A stretch of DNA of 16,370 nucleotides from Eggerthella sp. CAG:298 (GCA_000435675.1 FR895124.1:1-16370); one strand, 5' to 3'; numbered from the stretch's first letter, positions 1 to 8,125 are shown. The notes: generated by a model not told the origin, from the letters alone. Program-made: numbers and translations.

Positions 1-1249
1 CTGTTACGGAAGCGCTTTGCTGGACATCGTTCAAGAGCGTATTCGCATCGCTCACGAAGCTGAAGATGGCACCGAGCGCAGCAGCGGTGTTGAAATCGTC
101 GTCCATCGCTTCAGTGAACGAATCTTTCATGTCCGCAATGAGCGTTGCAACCGCGATCGAAGTTGCAAGCGAGCCCGCATGGGCATCAGAGGCATCGGGC
201 GTATGGCCCCCTCCTGCCTTCGCCTGCGACTGCCGTGCTGAACGCGCGAGCCAAAGCGCGTTCGTGACAAAATTCTCCAAGCGCTCGAGCGCCGCCGCCG
301 ATTCCTGCAGACGCGCATCCGAGAAGTCGAGCGGGCTGCGATAGTGCGTCTGCAGCATGAGCATACGAAGCACCGCTGGATCGGTGGTCTCCAAGATATC
401 GCGCAACAGCAAGAAGTTGCCGAGCGATTTGCTCATCTTCTCGGAGTTGATCTGGAGCATGCCTCCATGCATCCAGTAGTTCGCGAATGTGGTGTCGAAC
501 GCCGCTTCAGACTGCGCGCGCTCGTTCTCATGGTGTGGGAAACACAGATCCGCGCCGCCGCCATGGATGTCGAAAGGCAGATGGAGATACTTCTCGGACA
601 TGGCCGAGCATTCGATGTGCCAACCAGGGCGGCCTTCGCCCCACGGAGAAGTCCAGCTCGGCTCGCCTGGCTTTGCCGTCTTCCAGAGTGCGAAATCGAG
701 CGGATCGCGTTTGCGGTCTTCCAGACCCTGGCCATCGGCGCGCAGTTCACGGTGGCCCGATTCCATCTCGTCCACATTACGGTTCGATAGTTCGCCATAC
801 GCCAAATAGGAGCGCACGGCGAAATACACGTCGCCATCAACCTCATACGCATGGCCTTTGTCGATCAGGCGCTGCACGAGCTTGATCATCGTATCGATCT
901 CTTCAGTGGCCTTCGGGCGAATATCAGGGTCTTGCACGCCGGCTGCATGCATATCGGCGATGAAGGCATCGGTGTATTCTTCAGCGACCTCGGCAGCCGT
1001 TCGGCCTTCCTCGAGTGCCTTGTTGATGATCTTGTCGTCCACATCGGTCACGTTCTGCACGAAGGTAACTTCGAACCCGCGCCACGTGAGGTAGCGACGA
1101 ATCGTATCGAACGAGATGAACGTGCGCGCATTGCCGATATGGATGAAGTTGTACACGGTCGGGCCGCACACGTACATGCCTACTTTACCCTCATTCACGG
1201 GAACGAACTCACGCTTGGTGCGCGTTTTGGTGTCGTATATCTTGATCAT
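1..1249 (-). CDS. cysS: Cysteine--tRNA ligase (CysRS), 3' end cut by window edge
   Basis: Class I aminoacyl-tRNA synthetase that activates cysteine with ATP and charges tRNA-Cys in the cytoplasm. My own translation gives 416 codons with no stop, so roughly the last 50-60 residues lie outside the window. Visible motifs: CGPTVY with Cys28, HIGN at 37-40, WHIEC with Cys214, FPHHENE with His239 and Glu243 (these with Cys28 are the zinc ligands of the family), and KMSKS at 271-275. A DALR-type segment (AMDDDFNTA) follows near the cut end. The ATG at 1249 has AGGA five bases upstream and gives the usual family N-terminus. A second in-frame ATG at 1312 (preceded by GAAGGG, with an in-frame TAG just above it) would add 21 His/Asp-rich residues. 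It lies 96 bp downstream of cysE, so cotranscription is likely. Confidence 0.97.
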   Translation of the reverse strand, partial: MIKIYDTKTRTKREFVPVNEGKVGMYVCGPTVYNFIHIGNARTFISFDTIRRYLTWRGFEVTFVQNVTDVDDKIINKALEEGRTAAEVAEEYTDAFIADMHAAGVQDPDIRPKATEEIDTMIKLVQRLIDKGHAYEVDGDVYFAVRSYLAYGELSNRNVDEMESGHRELRADGQGLEDRKRDPLDFALWKTAKPGEPSWTSPWGEGRPGWHIECSAMSEKYLHLPFDIHGGGADLCFPHHENERAQSEAAFDTTFANYWMHGGMLQINSEKMSKSLGNFLLLRDILETTDPAVLRMLMLQTHYRSPLDFSDARLQESAAALERLENFVTNALWLARSARQSQAKAGGGHTPDASDAHAGSLATSIAVATLIADMKDSFTEAMDDDFNTAAALGAIFSFVSDANTLLNDVQQSASVT

Positions 1250-1277
1250 GATGTTCCTATCTTGGTGGTATCGGTGG

Positions 1278-1375
1278 TACTGGTCGTGATGATCGGCTTC
1301 AACGGGGCTCATCGTTCCCTTCAGCTATGAGAATAACATGAAGCGCTACTGGTCGTGATCGATCTGATCGGCTTC
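1278..1375. repeat. Imperfect direct repeat: cysE 3' end duplicated over the cysS leader
   Basis: Copy A at 1278-1300 and copy B at 1347-1375 share 13 identical bases, then 10 identical bases; copy B carries six extra bases (cgatct, 1360-1365) between the two blocks. Copy B is the last codons of cysE. Copy A lies between cysE and the ATG at 1249, in the same reading frame as both genes. Beside copy A there is also a short 9-bp-period repeat (ggtggtatc/ggtggtact) at about 1264-1281. Seen directly in the sequence; origin by slippage or tandem duplication is inference. Confidence 0.8.
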
Positions 1376-2218
1376 TTGCTGTGCCGCACGCTCCGCCTGT
1401 TTGTCGAGCGCTTGCTGTTTCACCGCGAAGGCTTCGAGCTCATCGACGCGCTTATAGAGATTGCGGATCGCGCGTTCCACAGGATCAGGCAGATCTTCGA
1501 GACGCTCGCCCTGACAATCCCCGTTATTGAGGAAGTAATCCTTATGATCAGCGCGAATGGGAGGCAGCGTTCCTTCTCGCTGGGCATCAGGTGAGCTCAC
1601 GCTTGGCCCTTCAGCAGGAGACGACGGGATCTTCGCCGCCGCTGCTTTCTGCAGGTCGACTTCCTTGTCCTTCGCCGCGCTCTTTGATGTTGAAACGCCA
1701 TCACGCACGACGATATGCCCCGGCACGCCAACCACGGTGCAATTCGGCGGCACGTCTTTCACCACTACCGAGCCACCGCCGATCTTCGAGTTATCGCCGA
1801 TGGTGATCGAGCCGAGCACCGCAGCGCCCACGCCCACCATCACGTTGTTGCCAAGGGTCGGGTGGCGCTTGCCGGTTTCCTTGCCGGTACCGCCCAGCGT
1901 GACATTCTGGTAGAGCACGCAATCATCGCCGATGATGGTGGTCTCGCCGATGATCACGCCCATCGCATGGTCGATGAAGAAACGGCGGCCGATCTGTGCG
2001 CCCGGGTGAATCTCAACACCCGTCCAAAAACGTGCGCACTGCGAAAGATAGCGCGCCAGTCCGCGCAGGCCCTTCTTCCAGAGCCAGTGATTGATCACGT
2101 GCGCCCAGCGTGCTTGAAGGCCGGGATAGGTGAGCCATATGAGGAACTTCGAAGGCGCCGCCGGATCGGTTGCCTGAACGGTGCGAATGTCTTCTGCCAT
2201 TGTTGAGAATATATTCAT
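1346..2218 (-). CDS. cysE: Serine O-acetyltransferase
   Basis: Transfers acetyl from acetyl-CoA to L-serine to make O-acetylserine, the acceptor for sulfide in cysteine synthesis. The protein is 290 aa from the ATG at 2218. This start has AGAAGGA nine bases upstream; the in-frame TTG at 2227 abuts that site and is a poor choice. The left-handed beta-helix hexapeptide region spans about 66-172. It holds the catalytic His84 (FIDHAMG), His119 (GKRHP) and LGGTGKETG. The family's catalytic Asp partner is Glu69 here (GVEIHP), as in Bacillus-type enzymes. The long N-terminal helical domain of the E. coli enzyme is missing. The C-terminus has the LPDPV segment (243-247) seen in short-type enzymes, but it is separated from the helix by an unusual low-complexity stretch at about 175-240 and followed by a Gln/Ala/Glu-rich helix. 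It precedes cysS. Confidence 0.95.
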   Translation of the reverse strand: MNIFSTMAEDIRTVQATDPAAPSKFLIWLTYPGLQARWAHVINHWLWKKGLRGLARYLSQCARFWTGVEIHPGAQIGRRFFIDHAMGVIIGETTIIGDDCVLYQNVTLGGTGKETGKRHPTLGNNVMVGVGAAVLGSITIGDNSKIGGGSVVVKDVPPNCTVVGVPGHIVVRDGVSTSKSAAKDKEVDLQKAAAAKIPSSPAEGPSVSSPDAQREGTLPPIRADHKDYFLNNGDCQGERLEDLPDPVERAIRNLYKRVDELEAFAVKQQALDKQAERAAQQEADQIDHDQ

Positions 2219-2245
2219 GGGATTCAATCCTTCTTGTCTTGCGAA

Positions 2246-2271
2246 ATAGTACCATGTTTAGCTTGCATGGT
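2246..2271 (-). promoter_or_regulatory. Candidate cysE promoter -10 with adjoining inverted repeat
   Basis: On the minus strand a TACTAT box (2251-2246) lies 28 bp before the cysE ATG. Directly upstream and overlapping it by one base is a perfect inverted repeat, ACCATG-N9-CATGGT (2251-2256 and 2266-2271). The -35 position is poor (CGCACC at 17-bp spacing). A regulator that binds the repeat and acts on this promoter is possible, but this is inference from the layout only. Confidence 0.3.
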
Positions 2272-2360
2272 GCGGGTGACGTTAAGAGCGTTACTCAGAA
2301 GCGAGATGGGCAGGTTGTGTAGGACGAGCCGACATCGAGCCAAAGCGCTCCGAGAAATCC

Positions 2361-2389
2361 ACTTTTGCAATCATTGTCTTTGCAAAAGT
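2361..2389. repeat. Perfect 10-bp inverted repeat between ispF and cysE
   Basis: acttttgcaa (2361-2370) and ttgcaaaagt (2380-2389) are exact reverse complements around a 9-nt centre. It sits in the 236-bp gap between the ispF stop and the cysE start. Neither strand has a T-tract after it, so it does not look like an intrinsic terminator. An operator or an RNA stem-loop in the ispF-cysE transcript are the options. Confidence 0.6.
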
Positions 2390-2454
2390 TAGTTCGAGGG
2401 CGCGACGCTATGAGGCGAGCCTGCACAATGTGCCCGTCTCGCTTCGTAGCAGCC

Positions 2455-3000
2455 CTAACAACATCGACAGACAAGAGCGACGGCCTCAGCCGAGATGCCT
2501 TCTTCGCGGCCTTCGAAGCCGAGACGTTCGGTGGTGGTGGCTTTTACGCCGATATTATCCGTTGCGATGCCACACGCGCGCGCAATGTTCTCGCGCATCG
2601 CCTCGCGATACGAAGAAAGCTTCGGTGCTTGCGCAGCGATGACGCAATCGATATCGAGGATCTCGAAGCCTTCTTCACGAAGCAGATTCGCAGCTGCCTC
2701 GAGCAGCTTGAGCGAATCGGCATCTTTATAGGCTGGATCAGTGTCGGGGAAATGCTTGCCAATATCCCCTAGGCGCGCAGCACCCAAAAGAGCATCGGCT
2801 ATTGCATGGAGCAGCACATCGGCATCCGAATGGCCATCGAGGCCTTGGTGATGCGGAATATCCACTCCACCCAAGATAAGCTTGCGGTTGGGGGCAAAGG
2901 CGTGAACGTCCATGCCGAGCCCTACGCGCAGCTTGCGCAGCACAGCCATCTCGGGGCTGGAGTTGGGAATGTTCACCGTGTCGGGAGTCTCCATATTCAT
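2455..3000 (-). CDS. ispF: 2-C-methyl-D-erythritol 2,4-cyclodiphosphate synthase
   Basis: Fifth step of the MEP pathway: cyclises CDP-methylerythritol 2-phosphate with release of CMP. From the ATG at 3000 the protein is 181 aa. The family core begins near residue 24. Metal ligands Asp31 and His33 (GMDVHAF) and His65 (HSDADVLLHA) are present, as are FPDTDPAYK and the C-terminal KATTTERLGFEGREEG signature. The N-terminal 20 or so residues are extra to the family. Possible starts are GTG at 3009 (abutting the ispD stop, AGGTG eight bases upstream), ATG at 3000 (AGGTG six bases upstream, chosen), and internal ATGs at 2994 and 2949. The gene follows ispD with essentially no gap, so the two are translationally coupled; their products catalyse neighbouring steps of one pathway. 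Confidence 0.95.
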   Translation of the reverse strand: MNMETPDTVNIPNSSPEMAVLRKLRVGLGMDVHAFAPNRKLILGGVDIPHHQGLDGHSDADVLLHAIADALLGAARLGDIGKHFPDTDPAYKDADSLKLLEAAANLLREEGFEILDIDCVIAAQAPKLSSYREAMRENIARACGIATDNIGVKATTTERLGFEGREEGISAEAVALVCRCC

Positions 3001-3009
3001 CAGCGACAC

Positions 3010-3852
3010 CTACTCGACACCTTCGCGTAGCGCCTGGCGCACCGCCGCTGAAATGATGAGATAGTCTTCGGGCACCGTGAGCTTGATGTTGTCGCGCTTG
3101 CCTTCGACCACCATCACGCGACCGCCCAAACGTTCGATGAGCGATGAATCATCCGTGCCCACGAAGCCATCGGAAAGCGCCGCCGCGTGCGCACGACGAT
3201 AGATACCGGCACGGAAGATCTGCGGAGTTTGCGCATTCCAGAACACCGAACGATCGGGCGTTCCTTGGATGATGCCGTTCTCGACGATCTTGAGCGTGTC
3301 GATGGAAGGATGGCCGACCACTGCGCCATCACAATCGATATTGCCTTTGAGCACGCTGATCGTATGGTCGACCAATTCGCGCGAAATGAGTGGGCGCGCA
3401 CCGTCGTGCAGCATGACGTACTCGAATTCATCTGGCACGAGCTCTAAACCAGCAAACGCCGACTCCTGGCGCGTAGCGCCTGCAGGGGCCATGACGATAG
3501 GGGTAGCGAACGGAAAGGGATCGATCGCCTTCAAGAGGTATTCGCTCGTGCGCTCTTCGGGGCAAACGACCACGATAAGCCCCACATCGCCCACACTGTC
3601 GAACACTTCTGCTGAGCGCGTGAGAATAGGCTTGCCTGCGATCTCAACGAGCTGCTTGCCGCCTTCGTGACCGAATCGCTCGCCGCTACCGCCCGCCAGA
3701 ATGATGACCGCGGTCTGCGCGCCTTCATTCACCTTGCCCTGCAACTGCATCTGCTCGCGCAAGGAGCCAAAGGTGTCATCGTCGCGCATCTTGCTCAAGA
3801 TACCGTTGAGAGCCGAAGGGGCGAAGATGGGATCGATCGTTTGCTCTGGCAT
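3010..3852 (-). CDS. ispD: 2-C-methyl-D-erythritol 4-phosphate cytidylyltransferase
   Basis: MEP pathway enzyme that joins MEP to CTP, giving CDP-methylerythritol and pyrophosphate; cytoplasmic. It is 280 aa, longer than the usual 225-240. The nucleotide-binding loop LAGGSGERF is at 52-60, with the conserved Lys at 66 (GGKQL). DGARP is at 150-154 and the WNAQTPQIF segment near 205-213 is also typical. The start ATG at 3852 has AGAGGT six bases upstream and no competing start is better supported, so the roughly 45-residue N-terminal extension before the first beta strand seems to be real. It is the first gene of an ispD-ispF pair; clpC upstream ends in its own terminator, so ispD probably has a promoter within 3853-3950. 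That gap is AT-rich; I see only weak boxes (TTCAAT-N17-TAAAAT on the minus strand). Confidence 0.95.
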   Translation of the reverse strand: MPEQTIDPIFAPSALNGILSKMRDDDTFGSLREQMQLQGKVNEGAQTAVIILAGGSGERFGHEGGKQLVEIAGKPILTRSAEVFDSVGDVGLIVVVCPEERTSEYLLKAIDPFPFATPIVMAPAGATRQESAFAGLELVPDEFEYVMLHDGARPLISRELVDHTISVLKGNIDCDGAVVGHPSIDTLKIVENGIIQGTPDRSVFWNAQTPQIFRAGIYRRAHAAALSDGFVGTDDSSLIERLGGRVMVVEGKRDNIKLTVPEDYLIISAAVRQALREGVE

Positions 3853-3953
3853 AGAGAACCTCTTATCAAGAAAGCTGCCTTATGCAGCAATAATTCAACA
3901 AAATTGATTTTACTGCATAAATGCTCTTCATTGAAGCAAACGAATGATCCCAT

Positions 3954-3993
3954 AGGGAAAAGAAAGAGGCTTGCCCGCAAGGACAAGCCTCTT
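3954..3993 (-). terminator. Intrinsic terminator after clpC
   Basis: Perfect 10-bp stem aagaggcttg (3964-3973) / caagcctctt (3984-3993) with a 10-nt loop, 24 nt past the clpC stop. On the minus strand the stem is followed by TCTTTTCCC. It separates lysS-clpC from ispD-ispF. Confidence 0.8.
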
Positions 3994-4016
3994 GTCAGCG
4001 TTCTTGAACGACTGGA

Positions 4017-6593
4017 TTAGTCGGCGGCGGAATCTCCTGACGAGCCTCCGCGACCTGAGCCGCTGTAAGTGAGCCCTGCGCGCCCAAGATCATAGTTGCT
4101 CAAGATGAGCTCCGCTTCTTGCGCGATGGTATCACGCTTACGCGGTGCCGGGATCGAACCCGTACCCTGGTTGAACACGAGCTTCTCGTCCTCCACATCA
4201 ACATCGATGACCGAGCCACTCGTCCATTTACCTTCCAGGATCTGCTCGGAGATCGGGTCCTCAAGCAGGCGCTGGATCGCGCGACGCAATGGACGGGCAC
4301 CAAAGGAAAGGTCGGTCCCTTCCTTAGCGATCAAACGATTCGCAGCATCGGACATATTGATGGTCATGTTCTGCTCGATCAGACGATCGCGAAGATCGGC
4401 CACCATGAGGTTCACGATCTCGACGATCTCGTCTTCCGTGAGCGACTTGAACACGATGATCTCATCGATACGGTTCAAGAACTCAGGACGGAACAAGCGC
4501 TTGACCTCGCTCATGACGCGAGTCTTGATCTCATCATCGTTGAGACCGGTTGCTCCGCTGGAAGAGAATCCGAGCGGTGCCGTGGTGGTGATCTCACGTG
4601 CGCCCACATTCGAGGTCATGATGATGACCGTGTTGCGGAAGTCGACCATGCGCCCTTGCGCATCGGTCAAGCGACCTTCCTCCAAGATCTGGAGCAAGAT
4701 GTTGAAGACATCAGGATGCGCTTTCTCGATCTCGTCGAAGAGCACGACCGAATACGGGCGCTGACGCACTGCGGTGGTAAGCTGGCCACCCTCGTCATAG
4801 CCCACGTACCCCGGAGGCGAACCGATCAGGCGCGACACCGTATGCTTCTCCATGTATTCCGACATGTCGAAGGAAATGAGTGCATCCTGCGAATTGAACA
4901 GGAACTCTGCAAGCGTTTTCGAGAGCTCGGTCTTGCCCACACCTGAAGGGCCAAGGAAAATGAACGAACCTGCCGGGCGCTTCGGATCCTTGAGCCCAGA
5001 ACGGCTGCGGCGAATAGCCTTCGAAAGCGCCGTTACCGCCTCTTCCTGGCCGATCACGCGCTCATGCAGCACGGATTCCATGCGCAGAAGCTTCTCCGTC
5101 TCGGCTTCAGTGAGGTTGGAAACGGGCACACCGGTGGTCATCGAAACCACATCAGCGATATCTTCCACACCGATTTCGTTGACGATCTTCTCCGTCTTGT
5201 CTTCCCACTCTACCTGAGCCTTCTTGCGTTCTTCGCGCACCTTTGCCTCGCGATCGCGAACTTCGGCGGCACGCTCGAAATCCTGATCGGCGATAGCGGC
5301 ATCCTTTTCCGCACGCAACGCACGAAGCTTATCATCAAGCTCCTGGATCTCGTCGGGCAGTACCATGTTGCGAATGCGCATGCGCGCGCCCGCTTCATCG
5401 ATCACGTCGATGGCCTTATCGGGCAAGAAGCGATCTTGGATATAGCGATCGGAAAGCGAAACTGCCGCCTGGAGCGCCTCATCAGAGAAGTGCACGTGAT
5501 GATGCTCTTCATACTTATCGCGCAAGCCTTCCATGATACGAACGGCCTGCTCTTCATTAGGCTCTTTAATAACGAGCGTTTGGAACCTGCGCTCGAGCGC
5601 TGAATCCTTTTCCAAATGCTTGCGGTATTCATCGAGCGTGGTAGCGCCGATGATCTGGATCTCGCCGCGCGACAGGGGCGGCTTCAGGATGGCAGCCGCA
5701 TCCATCGAACCTTCAGCTGCACCCGCACCGATAATGGTGTGGAGCTCGTCGATGAACAGGATGATATCGTCTGCCTGCTCGACTTCCTTGATGCACTTCT
5801 TCAAGCGCTCCTCGAATTCGCCGCGATACTTTGAACCAGCAACGAGCGCTGAAACATCCAGCGTGACCAAACGCCTATTGCGCAAGATATCAGGTACCTG
5901 ATCAGCTACGATGAGCTGCGCAAGTCCTTCGACCACCGCCGTTTTGCCCACACCCGGCTCACCCAAGAGCAGCGGGTTGTTCTTCTGGCGACGGCACAGG
6001 ATCTGCATCATGCGCTCGATCTCGCCCGCACGCCCGATAACCGGGTCGAGCTTCCCATCGGCCGCCTTCTTCGTAAGATCGACACTGAATTCCTTCAGCA
6101 CGCTATCCGAAGAGGATGCCTGCGGATCGAATTGCTGGCCGGCGAAGACCGAAGACTGCCCCACCAGATCGTTGAGTGCCGCACGCAGGTCATCCCCTGA
6201 AACGCCCATGCGCTCGAGCACCTCTATTGCGGTGCCTTCGTTTTCGCGGATGATACCGAGCAGAAGATGCTCAGTGGAAATATAGCTTTGCCCCATCTGC
6301 ATGGCCTCACGCAGAGAATTCTCCAACACCCGCTTAACGCGTGGCGTGAAGCTCAAATGCCCGGACACATCGGTAGATTCATCGATCGTAACGATACGAC
6401 GGATGGCCGCCACCGTGGCCTCGTAATGCACCCCCAGGCGCTCCAGGGCCTGAGCTGCCAGACCATCTTCTTCTTTGAGCAAAGCCAAGAGCACGTGCTC
6501 AGTGCCAACGTAGGGCTGATGAAGCCCGCGGGCTTCCTCCTGCGCCAAAACCAGCACTTTGCGCGCCTTGTCAGTGAACTTGTCGAACGACAT
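4017..6593 (-). CDS. clpC: ATP-dependent Clp protease ATP-binding subunit ClpC
   Basis: AAA+ unfoldase that feeds substrates to ClpP in the cytoplasm. It is 858 aa, slightly longer than typical ClpC. Order of domains: two Clp N repeats (about 1-145), first AAA+ module with Walker A GEPGVGKT (211-218) and Walker B ILFIDE (278-283), middle region with a UVR-like coiled segment (about 420-455), second AAA+ module with Walker A GPSGVGKT (548-555) and Walker B VVLFDE (616-621). LGF at 674-676 fits the hydrophobic ClpP-docking tripeptide. After about residue 815 there is a non-conserved tail ending in a Gly/Ser-rich acidic end. A very strong site (AAGGAGGTGG) precedes the ATG at 6593. It lies 20 bp after lysS and is probably cotranscribed with it. 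I see no CtsR or HspR operator and no mcsA/mcsB neighbours. Confidence 0.98.
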   Translation of the reverse strand: MSFDKFTDKARKVLVLAQEEARGLHQPYVGTEHVLLALLKEEDGLAAQALERLGVHYEATVAAIRRIVTIDESTDVSGHLSFTPRVKRVLENSLREAMQMGQSYISTEHLLLGIIRENEGTAIEVLERMGVSGDDLRAALNDLVGQSSVFAGQQFDPQASSSDSVLKEFSVDLTKKAADGKLDPVIGRAGEIERMMQILCRRQKNNPLLLGEPGVGKTAVVEGLAQLIVADQVPDILRNRRLVTLDVSALVAGSKYRGEFEERLKKCIKEVEQADDIILFIDELHTIIGAGAAEGSMDAAAILKPPLSRGEIQIIGATTLDEYRKHLEKDSALERRFQTLVIKEPNEEQAVRIMEGLRDKYEEHHHVHFSDEALQAAVSLSDRYIQDRFLPDKAIDVIDEAGARMRIRNMVLPDEIQELDDKLRALRAEKDAAIADQDFERAAEVRDREAKVREERKKAQVEWEDKTEKIVNEIGVEDIADVVSMTTGVPVSNLTEAETEKLLRMESVLHERVIGQEEAVTALSKAIRRSRSGLKDPKRPAGSFIFLGPSGVGKTELSKTLAEFLFNSQDALISFDMSEYMEKHTVSRLIGSPPGYVGYDEGGQLTTAVRQRPYSVVLFDEIEKAHPDVFNILLQILEEGRLTDAQGRMVDFRNTVIIMTSNVGAREITTTAPLGFSSSGATGLNDDEIKTRVMSEVKRLFRPEFLNRIDEIIVFKSLTEDEIVEIVNLMVADLRDRLIEQNMTINMSDAANRLIAKEGTDLSFGARPLRRAIQRLLEDPISEQILEGKWTSGSVIDVDVEDEKLVFNQGTGSIPAPRKRDTIAQEAELILSNYDLGRAGLTYSGSGRGGSSGDSAAD

Positions 6594-6613
6594 TTACGCG
6601 CCACCTCCTTTTG

Positions 6614-8125
6614 TTACTTGGCTTCGTCGCGCATATGGGGAAACAGTAATACATCGCGGATCGTTGCTGAATTCGTAAGAAGCATGGTAAGGCGATCTAT
6701 TCCAATGCCCACACCGCCAGCGGGAGGCATTCCGTATTCCAAAGCGCGCACGTAGTCATCGTCGAATCCCATTGCCTCATCGTCGCCCATGTCCTTAGCA
6801 GCAAGCTGCGCCCGGAATCGCTCCGCTTGATCAACGGGATCATTTAGTTCATTAAAAGCATTAGCATATTCATGGCCGGAAATAAACAGTTCAAAGCGGT
6901 CAGCTACTTCATCTTCACCAATTTTCCTTTTTGCGAGCGGCGAAACCTCGATCGGATGGTCGGTGACGAAGATAGGCTGAATGAGCGTCTCTTCGACGCA
7001 TTCCTCGAAGAGCTCGGCGATGATCTTGCCTGTGCCCCAACCTTCTTCAACGTGAACACCGTGCTTGTCTGCCACCGTGGCAGCTTCCTCGTGCGTCATG
7101 GCAAAGCTAACGTTCTCGCCCGTGACCTCATTCACGAGCTCGACCATGCTCGCACGTCTCCATTCACCACCAAGATGGATGGTCGTGCCCTGATATTCCA
7201 CATCGAGCGTACCGCAAGCCGCCATAGCTGCTGCTTGCACGAAGCCTTGCGTGAGCTCCATCATGCCCTCAAGGTCGGAGAAAGCCTGGTAGGCTTCCAT
7301 CGTGGTGAACTCGGGGTTGTGATACGGGTCCATGCCTTCGTTGCGGAACTGGCGGCCGATCTCGAAGACCTTCTCGAAGCCGCCTACGAGCAAGCGCTTC
7401 AGAGGAAGCTCAGTTGCAATACGCAGGAAGTAATCGCGATCGAGCGCGTTGAAATGCGTGGTGAAGGGCTTCGCGTTCGCGCCGCCCATGATCGAATGCA
7501 GGAAGGGCGTTTCGACCTCGTAGAAACCCTGCTCTTCCATGTAGTGGCGGATAGCCGAGATGATCTTCGAGCGCTTCACGAAGGTCTCGTGCACCTCGGG
7601 GTTCACGATCAGGTCGACATACCGCTGACGATAGCGCAGTTCCTTGTCGGCCAAGCCGTGGAACTTTTCCGGCAGGGGGCGCAGCGATTTCGAGAGCAGC
7701 TCGTAGGAATCGACCGCCACGGAAAGCTGGCCACGACGCGTACGCATCATAAGGCCGGACACGCCGATCCAATCGCCCACATCCAGATCCTTCATAGCCA
7801 CGAAGGCTTCTTCGCCCAGCGCATTGATGCGACAGAACAGCTGGATAGAGCCGGTCGAATCGCGCAGCTCCATGAAGATGATCTTGCCCTGATCGCGCTT
7901 AGCCATCACGCGACCAGCCACCTCTACGCGGTCTTCGGTGTTCTCGCCATCTTCAAGACCAGCGTATTTCTCGTCGAGGTTGACGATGTGATGCGAATAG
8001 GTAAACGCATGACCGTAAGGGTTCTCGCCCGCCGCGATAAGCGCCTCGCGCTTGGCATGGCGCACCAGGATCGGATCGTCTTCGGGTGTTTCAGGTGTTG
8101 CGTTTTGAGTGGTGTTCTCGCTCAT
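6614..8125 (-). CDS. lysS: Lysine--tRNA ligase, class II
   Basis: Class IIb synthetase charging tRNA-Lys with lysine. It is 503 aa, the normal length. An OB-fold anticodon-binding domain occupies about 67-148 (VAGRVMAKRDQGK, FMELRD). The catalytic domain has motif 1 around 190-208 (YEVETPFL), motif 2 at about 254-280 (FEIGRQFRNEG then HNPEFT) and motif 3 at about 470-485 (GGVGIGIDRLTML). The start ATG at 8125 has AAAGG seven bases upstream. clpC follows at 20 bp. A terminator hairpin ends 22 nt upstream of the start codon, so expression needs read-through from greA or a promoter that starts at or inside that structure. A 424-codon open frame on the opposite strand (6872-8146) is a shadow of this gene. 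Confidence 0.98.
   Translation of the reverse strand: MSENTTQNATPETPEDDPILVRHAKREALIAAGENPYGHAFTYSHHIVNLDEKYAGLEDGENTEDRVEVAGRVMAKRDQGKIIFMELRDSTGSIQLFCRINALGEEAFVAMKDLDVGDWIGVSGLMMRTRRGQLSVAVDSYELLSKSLRPLPEKFHGLADKELRYRQRYVDLIVNPEVHETFVKRSKIISAIRHYMEEQGFYEVETPFLHSIMGGANAKPFTTHFNALDRDYFLRIATELPLKRLLVGGFEKVFEIGRQFRNEGMDPYHNPEFTTMEAYQAFSDLEGMMELTQGFVQAAAMAACGTLDVEYQGTTIHLGGEWRRASMVELVNEVTGENVSFAMTHEEAATVADKHGVHVEEGWGTGKIIAELFEECVEETLIQPIFVTDHPIEVSPLAKRKIGEDEVADRFELFISGHEYANAFNELNDPVDQAERFRAQLAAKDMGDDEAMGFDDDYVRALEYGMPPAGGVGIGIDRLTMLLTNSATIRDVLLFPHMRDEAK

Noticed and set aside
4017..6660. HspR or CtsR operator near clpC
   Set aside because: No CTTGAGT-type inverted repeat or CtsR heptad tandem is seen in the 20-bp lysS-clpC gap or the lysS upstream region.
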